Shown piece after piece: positions 1 to 5,073 of a stretch of DNA of 5,234 nucleotides (position 1 is the stretch's first letter; each line of letters opens with the position of its first letter). Source of the DNA: Actinoplanes liguriensis (GTDB lineage Bacteria; Actinomycetota; Actinomycetes; Mycobacteriales; Micromonosporaceae). The stretch covers positions 4,227 to 9,460 of the forward strand of contig KL571403.1 in assembly GCA_000715855.1 (NCBI GenBank). Reading direction: 5' to 3'. The position numbers and the translations under genes were made by a program. A model generated the notes under the pieces. The model was not told where the DNA came from. It made no database searches and saw only the letters and a list, made by a program, of their open reading frames with translations.

Positions 1-253
1 GCACGGCGGGCACACGGCCATGCTGCGCATCCACGCGAACCAGTGCGACGAGGACCCGTTCTCGGCCCAGTTCCTGACCGTCTTCGACGAGGCGGTGGCG
101 AGCACGCTGCCGGCCGACGAGGAGCTGCGGCGCGCGCTGCACGACTACATGACGGCCGCGACGGCCGAGGTCTCGACGGTCTTCCCGACCACGGCGACGG
201 TCGCCGACGCCCTGCCGATGCCACGGTGGTCCTGGTCCGGGCCGGCCGCCTGA
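1..253 (+). CDS. Group II truncated-haemoglobin-like globin, C-terminal part
   Basis: This is the 3' end of a gene that begins before the window; the codons read in frame from base 2 and end at TGA 251-253. The visible 83 residues begin HGGHTAMLRIHANQ and end with the tail MPRWSWSGPAA. A GGH..ML..HA segment followed by helices and a Pro-Arg-Trp-x-Trp tail is typical of actinobacterial group II truncated globins. These are small cytosolic haem proteins that bind O2 or NO. The His in LRIHA (visible residue 11) fits the haem-ligating proximal His of helix F. The distal-pocket half, which would settle the subgroup, lies outside the window. The final helix reads DYMTAATAEV, where relatives I recall have an aromatic residue after the Met-containing stretch; that comparison is from memory. 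The nearest downstream gene is 251 bp away, so it is probably the last gene of its unit. I recognised the family by pattern only. Confidence 0.72.
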   Translation, partial: HGGHTAMLRIHANQCDEDPFSAQFLTVFDEAVASTLPADEELRRALHDYMTAATAEVSTVFPTTATVADALPMPRWSWSGPAA

Positions 254-275
254 AACGACGTACGCGCAAATGGTG

Positions 276-299
276 TTCTTCGTTTTTAAGATCGAAGAA
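276..299 (+). terminator. Short AT-rich hairpin after the globin gene (possible terminator)
   Basis: TTCTTCG (276-282) and CGAAGAA (293-299) are perfect 7-bp inverted arms around a 10-nt loop containing TTTTT. The hairpin starts 22 bp after the globin stop. It is weak and has no U-run on its 3' side, so termination is only a guess. Confidence 0.25.
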
Positions 300-335
300 T
301 TCGTCGCCGCCGAGCCGATCGGCGCGTTCTCCGGC

Positions 336-382
336 CGACCGATGATCCATTTCTGTCAGTGTCGGAAAAGGATCATCGGTCG
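336..382. repeat. Long imperfect inverted repeat (terminator or regulatory site)
   Basis: CGACCGATGATCC (336-348) is exactly complementary to GGATCATCGGTCG (370-382), giving 13 bp. After one A/A mismatch (349/369) the stem continues with TTTC (350-353) against GAAA (365-368). A T/G wobble, a G-C pair and a 7-nt loop follow. It lies 83 bp after the globin stop and 122 bp before the acetyltransferase start. No T-run follows. It could be a U-less actinobacterial terminator for the globin transcript, or a palindromic protein-binding site upstream of the acetyltransferase; the sequence does not decide between these. Confidence 0.6.
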
Positions 383-488
383 CCGCGGTTTGCCCGTTAC
401 CTGACGCCGAGTGCGTGAGAAAATATCGGCCCGGCCGCGCCACGCCCGGCCCCGAGTGATCGAGATGTCGGCGGACACGGCCCGTCCC

Positions 489-492
489 GGAG
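489..492 (+). promoter_or_regulatory. Possible ribosome binding site for the acetyltransferase
   Basis: GGAG ends 12 nt before ATG 505, which is a rather long spacing. It is the only purine-rich Shine-Dalgarno-like element near this start. It supports 505 over the out-of-frame ATG at 494, which lies almost on top of the GGAG. Confidence 0.4.
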
Positions 493-504
493 AATGATGG
501 GCGG

Positions 505-969
505 ATGGACGAGATCCAGATCGGCCCCGCGACACCGGCAGACGCCGGGGAGATCTACACGCTGCAGCTCGCGGCGTACGTCGCCGAGGCCCAGCTCTAC
601 GACGACCCGCACCTCCCCGCCCTGGTGCAGCCGCTCGAGGACCTGGCCGCCGAGCTGGGCGAGAGCCTCGCGCTGAAGGCCACCGCCGGTCACCGCATCG
701 TCGGCGCCGTCCGCGGCCGCCTCGACGCCACCGTGCTGCGCATCGGCCGCCTCGTCGTCGCCCCCGACCTCCAGGGCCGCGGCATCGGCACCCGCCTGCT
801 CACCGCGATCGAAGCCGCCGCGACCGGCCGGGCCGAGTGGCTCACCCTGTTCACCGGGCACCTGAGCAGCGCGAACATCCGGCTTTACGAGCGCCACGGC
901 TACGAGGAGACGCACCGCGAGCAGGTCCGCCCCGACCTCACCCTGGTCCACCTCAGCAAGCAGTGCTGA
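505..969 (+). CDS. GNAT-family N-acetyltransferase
   Basis: This 154-residue protein is the length of a single GNAT domain. The family moves an acetyl group from acetyl-CoA to an amine on a small molecule or protein; this member is predicted to be cytosolic. The N-terminal part carries the variable acceptor region (PATPADAGEIYTLQLAAYV, residues 8-26). Strand beta4 and motif A follow as GRLVVAPDLQGRGIGTRLL (81-99), with the pyrophosphate-binding Q/R-x-x-G-x-G signature as QGRGIG at 90-95. Motif B reads SSANIRLYERHGYEE (121-135), in which the Asn and Tyr are usual. The substrate cannot be deduced. Related actinobacterial proteins are mostly annotated only as GNAT acetyltransferases, some of them RimI-like. 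The start at 505 gives a normal N-terminus. The gene stands alone: it is convergent with the TetR gene and separated from the globin by a hairpin-bearing gap. Confidence 0.9.
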   Translation: MDEIQIGPATPADAGEIYTLQLAAYVAEAQLYDDPHLPALVQPLEDLAAELGESLALKATAGHRIVGAVRGRLDATVLRIGRLVVAPDLQGRGIGTRLLTAIEAAATGRAEWLTLFTGHLSSANIRLYERHGYEETHREQVRPDLTLVHLSKQC

Positions 970-1052
970 CCCACCCGGGCACGCCGTGATCCACCCCCGC
1001 CCAGCCCCACGCGACCCCCAGCACCCTCCAGGCCACCACGCGCCTCCCGCCC

Positions 1053-1111
1053 CTCGGCTGGTGCTGACGGTGGTTACGAGGGACGAATAACCACCGTCAG
1101 CACCAGCCGGG
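1053..1111. terminator. Perfect 22-bp inverted repeat between convergent genes, probable bidirectional terminator
   Basis: The arms at 1055-1076 and 1088-1109 are exact reverse complements over 22 bp (left arm begins CGGCTGGTGCTGACGG, right arm ends CAGCACCAGCCG). The loop at 1077-1087 is 11 nt, CGAGGGACGAA. One wobble and one further G-C pair extend the stem to 1053/1111. The position, 85 bp after the acetyltransferase stop and 136 bp after the TetR stop, suits shared termination of converging transcripts. It lacks a T-run on either side, which is common for actinobacterial terminators. A dispersed palindromic (REP-like) repeat is the main alternative. Confidence 0.7.
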
Positions 1112-1152
1112 ACCGGGCGCCGCACCGCTACCGCAAGCCGGGACCGCCTCGC

Positions 1153-1217
1153 GGGCTTGGGCACGGACGGGGCTGGATCCTGCGAGGCCGGCGTGCGGGG
1201 CTCGGGCGCGGACGGGC
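1153..1217. repeat. Imperfect 20-bp direct repeat, 45-bp period
   Basis: GGGCTTGGGCACGGACGGGG (1153-1172) and GGGCTCGGGCGCGGACGGGC (1198-1217) agree at 17 of 20 positions. A shorter exact repeat, AGCCGGGACCG, occurs just upstream at 1105-1115 and 1136-1146. These may be remnants of local duplication in non-coding DNA, or chance similarity in very GC-rich sequence. Confidence 0.3.
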
Positions 1218-1245
1218 GGGCTGTCGCCGTACGCGCGAATGGGGG

Positions 1246-1863
1246 TTAAAGGGTTTTCAGGCCGTTTTCGAGGAGGCTGAAGGCCTGGTCGGCGTGGAGG
1301 ACCGCGAGGGGGTGGACCAGGTCGGCGGACTCGCCGGCCAGCATGCGGTCGCGGTTCTCCATGATCAGGACCGTGCGCGCGCCGGCGATCTGGGCCGCGG
1401 CGAGCCGGGCGGTCAGCGGGTCGGCGACGGTGGCCAGCTCGGCGGCGAGTAGCTCCTGCGTGCGGGCCATCGCGACGAACAACCGCGGCGCCAGCGACGG
1501 CGTCTCGTTGATCAGGCGCTGGAGGCGGAGCACGTTCGGCTTGTCGCAGAGCCCGGTCGCCGGGTCGTGCTCGGCCAGCGCGGTGCGGAACTGCCGGTGC
1601 AGCGCGGCCAGCGGCGTCTCCCCCGGCGCGCGCGTGCGGACCACCCGGGCCGGCTCGTCGACGTGCGCCTCGGCCGGCCCCAGGACCAGGTCTTCCTTGC
1701 TGCCGAAGTAGTTGAAAACGGTCGTCTTGGACACGTTCGCCGCCGCCGCGACCTCGGCCATCGCCACGTTGTCGAACCCGCGCTCGACGAAGAGCCCGAT
1801 CGCCGTCTCCCACAGCAGCCGGCGCGTCTCCTGCTTCTTGCGCTCCCGCAACCCGGCTTCCAT
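1246..1863 (-). CDS. TetR-family transcriptional repressor, probable regulator of the adjacent efflux gene
   Basis: This 205-residue protein has the usual TetR length. Residues 9-57 form the DNA-binding domain: a basic N-terminus (RERKKQETRRLLWETA), then FVERGFDNVAMAEVAAAANVS with the HTH at about 33-53. The recognition helix reads SKTTVFNYFGSKEDL (45-59), an almost canonical TetR signature. Residues 60-205 form the variable helical ligand-binding and dimerisation domain; the ligand cannot be read from it. The gene is divergent from the DHA2 efflux gene across 79 bp that contain two related pseudo-palindromes overlapping the likely -35 elements. It therefore probably represses both the pump and itself until a toxic ligand binds. 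The start at 1863 gives a typical N-terminus. There is no Shine-Dalgarno sequence, but a TAAAGT -10 ends 6 nt upstream, so translation is probably leaderless. Confidence 0.93.
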   Translation of the reverse strand: MEAGLRERKKQETRRLLWETAIGLFVERGFDNVAMAEVAAAANVSKTTVFNYFGSKEDLVLGPAEAHVDEPARVVRTRAPGETPLAALHRQFRTALAEHDPATGLCDKPNVLRLQRLINETPSLAPRLFVAMARTQELLAAELATVADPLTARLAAAQIAGARTVLIMENRDRMLAGESADLVHPLAVLHADQAFSLLENGLKTL

Positions 1864-1869
1864 GCCCGG

Positions 1870-1901
1870 ACTTTACCAGAGTCAATTTTGGTCTTGGACA
1901 A
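1870..1901 (-). promoter_or_regulatory. Predicted promoter of the TetR gene
   Basis: Read on the minus strand, TAAAGT (plus 1875-1870) fits the actinobacterial TAnnnT -10 and ends 6 nt before the ATG. Transcription would start at or next to the start codon. The best -35 is TTGTCC (plus 1901-1896), but its 20-nt spacer is longer than optimal, so this promoter may be weak. That -35 lies inside operator O1, consistent with autorepression. Confidence 0.5.
1888..1901. promoter_or_regulatory. Predicted TetR operator O1
   Basis: TTGGTCTTGGACAA is an imperfect palindrome; with one extra base on each side it has the form TTTGnnCnnGnnCAAA (1887-1902). It agrees at 11 of 14 positions with the reverse complement of O2, giving a shared form TTGGTCnnGGnCAA. 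It covers the putative -35 of the TetR gene. Assignment to the adjacent TetR protein is inferred from position and symmetry. Confidence 0.6.
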
Positions 1902-1905
1902 ACTC

Positions 1906-1919
1906 TTGACCCGGACCAA
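1906..1919. promoter_or_regulatory. Predicted TetR operator O2
   Basis: TTGACCCGGACCAA is an imperfect palindrome of form TTGnnCCGGnnCAA. It is the inverted counterpart of O1, with centres 18 bp apart. It contains the putative -35 (TTGACC) of the efflux gene and part of the spacer, where a bound repressor dimer would block RNA polymerase. Confidence 0.6.
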
Positions 1920-1935
1920 AATTTCTCCGTACGGT
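1906..1935 (+). promoter_or_regulatory. Predicted promoter of the efflux gene
   Basis: A -35 TTGACC (1906-1911) and a -10 TACGGT (1930-1935) are separated by 18 nt. Transcription would start about 7 nt after the -10, at or beside A1943 of the ATG. This predicts a leaderless mRNA, in keeping with the absence of any Shine-Dalgarno sequence. Confidence 0.55.
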
Positions 1936-1942
1936 CGTGAGC

Positions 1943-3388
1943 ATGAAGCCGATGAGCAAAACCGAGCGCCGGATCGGCGTGTTCGTCTGCCTGTTCACGA
2001 TCGTGCTGGCGATCCTCGACCAGAACATCGTCTCCGCCGCGATCGTCCCGATCGTCCGCGATCTCGACCCGGTCCACGGCGTCGATCACGTCGCCTGGCT
2101 GGTCGCCGCGTTCTCCCTGGCCGCCACCGTGGTACTGCCGCTGTACGGGCGGTTGTGCGACGTGTGGGGCCCCAAGCAGGTCTTTCTCGGCACGGTGCTG
2201 ACGTTCCTGATCGGCTCGGTGCTGTGCGGGGCGGCGCAGTCGATGGGCCAGTTGATCGCGTTCCGCGCGGTTCAGGGCGTCGGCGCCGGCGGCCTGATGA
2301 GCGTGACCATGGTGGTGATCGCCCACCTGCGCGACCCGGACGACAACGGCAGCGGCGGCCGCAGTGGCCTGGCCGGGCTGGTCGGCGGCTTCGGCATGGC
2401 GATCGGCCCGCTGGTCGGCGGCCTCTTCGCCGAGCACGGCCAGTGGCGCTGGATCTTCTACGTGAACGTGCCGCTCGGCCTGCTGATCCTGGCCGGCGCG
2501 CTGCTGGTGCTGCGGATCCCCCGGCACGGCGGCACCACCCACGTCGACCTGACCGGGGCCGCGATGATCGGTGGCGCCGCGGCGGCCCTGCTGCTGGTCT
2601 GCGACTGGGGCGGCGACCGGTATCCGTGGTCCTCCCCGATGATCCTCGGCCTGGGCACGACGACGCTCGTGCTGCTCGCGACGTTCCTGTGGTGGCAGCG
2701 CCGCAGCCCCGACCCGGTCCTGCCGCCCGGCCTGTTCCGCGTCCCGGCCGTCCGGGACAGCTTCGTGATCCAGGCCGTGGTCGGCATGGCGCTGGTCGGC
2801 GGGCTCGTCTTCCTGATGGTGTACCTGCAGGCCGGGCGCGGGATCAGCGCCGGCCGGGCGGGCACGTTCCCGGCGTTCCTGGCGGCCGGTCTGGCGCTGT
2901 CCGGGCTCGCGTTCAACCGGTTCCGGTGGCCGGTGCGCACGTCGATGCTCGTCGGCACGCTCTTCGCCGCCGCGGCCCTCGGCGCGCTCGCCCTGACCCG
3001 CGACGACACGTCGTTCTGGCTGATCCGCGCCGAGCTGGTCGTGCTCGGCATGGGCTTCGGCCAGCTGCTCGGCAAGCTGATCATCGCCGTCCAGCAGGCC
3101 GCGCCGCGCCACCAGCTGGGCGCCGCGACCACCGGCATCCGCTTCTTCCAGTCGCTGGGCGGCGCGATCGGGGCGGCCGCGTTCGGCTCCCTGCTGAACG
3201 CGATGGGCTCGATCACCGCCGGGGTCGACGCCATCTTCGCGGTGGCCGCCCTGCTCATGCTGCTGGCCGCCGCCCTGGCCACGCGGTTGCGCCTGCCCGG
3301 CGAGCCCCTGCCCACGGCCGCGGAAAGCCCGGCCCGGCAGCCCGCGGCTCCGCAGCCCGCCGCCCCGGCACCCGGTGGTGGTTCCTGA
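1943..3388 (+). CDS. MFS drug efflux transporter, DHA2 (EmrB/QacA-like) family
   Basis: This is a 481-residue integral inner-membrane protein predicted to expel toxic compounds by proton antiport. TM1 carries ILDQNIVSAAIVPIV (24-38), matching the D...IV..ALP motif of the family. Motif A between TM2 and TM3 is GRLCDVWGPK (69-78). TM4 has RAVQGVGAGGL (108-118). TM5 has the drug-antiporter motif C, GFGMAIGPLVGG (149-160), followed by WRWIFYVNVPLG (168-179), a DHA2 hallmark. Hydrophobic segments continue to about residue 447, consistent with the family's 14 helices, and a Pro/Ala-rich cytosolic tail follows (about 452-481). An in-frame GTG at 1937 would add Met-Ser, but it lies 1 nt after the predicted -10, so ATG 1943 is preferred; ATG 1952 is another option. 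The substrate is unknown. Control by the divergent TetR protein is strongly suggested. The gene ends 21 bp from the convergent RDD gene. Confidence 0.93.
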   Translation: MKPMSKTERRIGVFVCLFTIVLAILDQNIVSAAIVPIVRDLDPVHGVDHVAWLVAAFSLAATVVLPLYGRLCDVWGPKQVFLGTVLTFLIGSVLCGAAQSMGQLIAFRAVQGVGAGGLMSVTMVVIAHLRDPDDNGSGGRSGLAGLVGGFGMAIGPLVGGLFAEHGQWRWIFYVNVPLGLLILAGALLVLRIPRHGGTTHVDLTGAAMIGGAAAALLLVCDWGGDRYPWSSPMILGLGTTTLVLLATFLWWQRRSPDPVLPPGLFRVPAVRDSFVIQAVVGMALVGGLVFLMVYLQAGRGISAGRAGTFPAFLAAGLALSGLAFNRFRWPVRTSMLVGTLFAAAALGALALTRDDTSFWLIRAELVVLGMGFGQLLGKLIIAVQQAAPRHQLGAATTGIRFFQSLGGAIGAAAFGSLLNAMGSITAGVDAIFAVAALLMLLAAALATRLRLPGEPLPTAAESPARQPAAPQPAAPAPGGGS

Positions 3389-3409
3389 GGAAGGCCCGCG
3401 GACGAGGGG

Positions 3410-4054
3410 TCAGCGGTAGACGACGACGGTCCCGGCCATCTTGTCGTGCAACGTCTGATTCCGCTGGCCGAACACCATGAGCGAGTCGACGAGGAAGTAG
3501 ACGCTGAACGTCATCGCGCTGGCGATGTAGCCGACGATCCCCTTCAGCAGGATCTCGCGCACCGCCATCCGTCCCCAGGTGACCGTCTGGCCGGTGGCCG
3601 CGTCGGCGACCACGTGGCCGAGCAGCTGCCGCGCCGGGGTCTGCCCCCGGTCGAAGATCAGCAGCGCCCAGATGAGCCACCCGATCCCGGCGGTCACGAA
3701 GATCAGCACGCCGTCGAGCAGTTGCGCCCCCAGCCGTCCACCGGGCGAGACCAGCCGCGTCCCCGGCGGGGCGTAGGCGGCAGCGTAGGGCGGCGGCTGA
3801 AATCCCCCGGTCGGCGGCTGATAACCGGTCGGCGGCTGGTAAGGCGTGGGCGGTTGATAACCGGTCGGCGGCTGGTAAGGCGTGGGCGGCTGGTATCCCC
3901 CGCCGGGCGGCAGATACTCGGTGGGCGCCGCGAAACCCCCGGTCGTCGGCGGAACCCCCAGATCCGGGGCAACCCCGGTGTACGGCGGCGGAGTGACCGG
4001 CACGCTCGCCGGCGGTTCCGGCTCCTGGGTGCCGTCGGGCTGGGGATATGTCAT
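3410..4054 (-). CDS. RDD-family membrane protein with Pro/Tyr/Gln-rich repetitive N-terminal tail
   Basis: This is a 214-residue protein. Residues 1-100 are low complexity: Pro-rich with tandem QPPTGY/QPPTPY hexapeptides (about 54-85). Residues 101-214 form an RDD domain: PGGRLGAQLLDGVL (R107, D114), a hydrophobic span at about 116-135, the GQTPARQLLGHVVADAATG segment (137-155), WGRMAVREILLKG (160-172), a second hydrophobic span at about 173-195, and the closing RNQTLHDKMAGTVVV. RDD proteins are poorly understood; some affect ion homeostasis or transport, and no substrate can be assigned here. ATG 4054 is chosen because GGAG lies 9 nt upstream and MTYPQP is a natural beginning. An upstream ATG at 4183 would overlap the lipoprotein gene by 82 bp and add an unlikely N-terminus. 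It follows the lipoprotein gene by 47 bp on the same strand, so they are probably cotranscribed. Confidence 0.88.
   Translation of the reverse strand: MTYPQPDGTQEPEPPASVPVTPPPYTGVAPDLGVPPTTGGFAAPTEYLPPGGGYQPPTPYQPPTGYQPPTPYQPPTGYQPPTGGFQPPPYAAAYAPPGTRLVSPGGRLGAQLLDGVLIFVTAGIGWLIWALLIFDRGQTPARQLLGHVVADAATGQTVTWGRMAVREILLKGIVGYIASAMTFSVYFLVDSLMVFGQRNQTLHDKMAGTVVVYR
3821..3892. repeat. Tandem 36-bp duplication (18-bp subunits) inside the RDD gene
   Basis: The copies at 3821-3856 and 3857-3892 are identical at 35 of 36 bases; the single difference is T3855 against C3891. Each is built from two related 18-bp units, each encoding a hexapeptide of the QPPTGY/QPPTPY kind. Diverged units flank both sides (3803-3820 and 3893-3910). 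Unit lengths that are multiples of three preserve the reading frame. Confidence 0.9.
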
Positions 4055-4063
4055 GTCGCTGAG

Positions 4064-4067
4064 CTCC
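4064..4067 (-). promoter_or_regulatory. Ribosome binding site of the RDD gene
   Basis: GGAG on the minus strand lies 9 nt before ATG 4054. It decides between this start and the longer reading frame beginning at 4183. Confidence 0.7.
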
Positions 4068-4101
4068 GGTGTCGCTGGGTGGATCCCGCCGACACTACCG
4101 G

Positions 4102-5073
4102 TCAGTCCTGATAGACCGGCTTCGGCGGGGCAGGCACCGGCCCGAGTGACGAGGAGAGCCACCGCTGGTAGCTCTTCGCCCATGTCCCGTCCGCCCGAAT
4201 CTGCTCCAGGGCGCCGTTGACGAACCGCACCAGATCCGGCGACTTCTTCGAGATGCCGATCCCGGACGGCTCGTCCGAGACGGGCGTGCCGACCACCTCG
4301 GTCGTGGGGTCCTGCGCGGCGAGCCCGGCCAGCAGCACGTCGATGGTGGACACCGCGTCGACCTGACCCTGCTGGAGCATGACCAGGCAGTCCAGCGTGC
4401 TGTCGGTGGCGACGGGCACGGGCTTGGACGGCTGCGCCGCGATGGTGCGGATGCTGGTGCTGCCCCGGGTCGCGCAGACCTTGCGCCCGGCCAGGTCGGC
4501 GAACTCCTTGATGCCGGAGCCCCGGCGGACCAGCAGCCGCTGCCGCGACGCGAGGTACTCGGTGGAGAACGAGATCTGCTGCCAGCGCTCGCAGTTCATC
4601 GTCATGGTCCGGACGACCATGTCGGCCCGGCCGTCCTGGATGACCGGGATCCGGTCGGCCGTGGTGATCGCCAGGAACTGCACCTTGTCCGGGTCGCCGA
4701 AGAGCGCCTTCGCCACCGCGCGGGCCACCTCGATCTCGAAGCCGACCAGGTCACCGGTGGCCGGATCGCGGAAGCCGAACAGGTACGCGTTCTGGTCGAC
4801 GCCGACGATCAGCCGGCCCCGGGCGACGATCTTCGCCATGGTGCTGCCGGCCGGCATCTTCCCGGGGGCGGGCATCGTGGCGGGCGGGCGCAGGCTGGCC
4901 CGGGGCGTGCAGTCCGGCGCGGGGCCGGGGCTGGGCACCTCCGCCGGGTCCTGCACGTTCTCCGGCTGGGGGACGGCGGCTTTCACGCCGTACGCCGAAT
5001 TCTGTGGCTTTTCGGTCGAACCGCAACCGGCCAGCAGCGTGACCAGCAGGAGCAGGGCGGCGACACGCTTCAT
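4102..5073 (-). CDS. Family 3 amino-acid-binding lipoprotein (GlnH-like)
   Basis: This 323-residue protein starts with a lipoprotein signal peptide: MKRVAALLLLVTLLAGCGS has a basic n-region, a hydrophobic core and the lipobox LAGC with lipidated Cys17. A Pro-rich linker (about 34-75) tethers the binding domain outside the membrane. The SBP_bac_3 domain spans about 80-308: GRLIVGVDQNAYLFGFRDPATGDLVGFEIE split over 86-115, IPVIQDGRADMVVRTMT (142-158), NCERWQQISFSTEYL (160-174) and AGRKVCATRGSTS (195-207). This is the fold of glutamate, glutamine and aspartate receptors. The mature domain keeps Cys161, Cys200 and Cys229, with Cys55 in the linker, so disulphides are possible. GGAGAG lies 5 nt before the ATG, and the start overlaps the upstream stop (ATGA), indicating translational coupling. 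No ABC permease or ATPase gene is adjacent. With a membrane-protein gene upstream, the context resembles the actinobacterial GlnX-GlnH sensor pair. The ligand and sensory role are inferred. Confidence 0.9.
   Translation of the reverse strand: MKRVAALLLLVTLLAGCGSTEKPQNSAYGVKAAVPQPENVQDPAEVPSPGPAPDCTPRASLRPPATMPAPGKMPAGSTMAKIVARGRLIVGVDQNAYLFGFRDPATGDLVGFEIEVARAVAKALFGDPDKVQFLAITTADRIPVIQDGRADMVVRTMTMNCERWQQISFSTEYLASRQRLLVRRGSGIKEFADLAGRKVCATRGSTSIRTIAAQPSKPVPVATDSTLDCLVMLQQGQVDAVSTIDVLLAGLAAQDPTTEVVGTPVSDEPSGIGISKKSPDLVRFVNGALEQIRADGTWAKSYQRWLSSSLGPVPAPPKPVYQD

Larger units (their letters stand above)
254..504. other. Non-coding gap between globin and acetyltransferase
   Basis: This gap holds no convincing gene. 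It is less GC-rich than its surroundings around 270-300 and 340-375 because of the two inverted repeats described separately. There is also a perfect 10-bp palindrome, GCCGATCGGC, at 314-323. An AT patch (GAGAAAATATC, 417-427) upstream of the acetyltransferase could contain a -10 region, but I could not pair it with a well-spaced -35 hexamer, so no promoter is called. Confidence 0.5.
970..1245. other. Intergenic region between convergent acetyltransferase and TetR genes
   Basis: No gene is supported here. On the plus strand, 970-1054 is C-rich and G-poor (52 C against 16 G in 85 bases). On the far side of the hairpin, 1151-1245 is G-rich (50 G against 26 C), so it is C-rich in the TetR transcript. 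Each transcript therefore enters a C-rich stretch before or around the shared hairpin, a composition compatible with Rho loading. GC-rich imperfect direct repeats lie at 1105-1146 and 1153-1217. Confidence 0.5.
1884..1923. repeat. 10-bp inverted repeat spanning the divergent control region
   Basis: AATTTTGGTC (1884-1893) and GACCAAAATT (1914-1923) are perfect reverse complements separated by 20 bp, with arm centres 30 bp apart (about three helical turns). They are the outer parts of two operators arranged in mirror image. The AT-rich arms stand out sharply from the surrounding GC-rich DNA. Confidence 0.8.

Noticed and set aside
397..1164. 255-codon minus-strand open frame opposite the acetyltransferase
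   Set aside because: It is antisense to a clear GNAT gene, reads through the 22-bp hairpin and shows no family features.
1097..3112. 671-codon open frame on the minus strand across the TetR and efflux genes
   Set aside because: It is a GC-rich antisense/alternate-frame artefact: Arg/Gly/Ala/Asp-rich composition with no domain, overlapping two well-recognised genes.
1567..3480. 637-codon open frame on the plus strand
   Set aside because: It runs antisense to the TetR gene and out of frame with the efflux gene. It is Arg/Pro/Gly-rich without recognisable motifs.
3803..3910. CRISPR-like or minisatellite array
   Set aside because: The units are contiguous 18-mers with no unique spacers and encode an in-frame hexapeptide repeat.
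3446..4111. 221-codon plus-strand open frame opposite the RDD gene
   Set aside because: Its repetitive Arg-rich product simply mirrors the 18-bp repeats of the real minus-strand gene.
4098..4119. Hairpin CCGGTC / GACCGG at the lipoprotein stop codon
   Set aside because: A 6-bp stem with a 10-nt loop is easily found by chance in GC-rich DNA, and the next gene follows at 47 bp, so a terminator is not supported.
4055..4183. 43-codon N-terminal extension of the RDD protein
   Set aside because: It would overlap the lipoprotein gene, has no ribosome binding site, and the internal ATG at 4054 has GGAG at good spacing.
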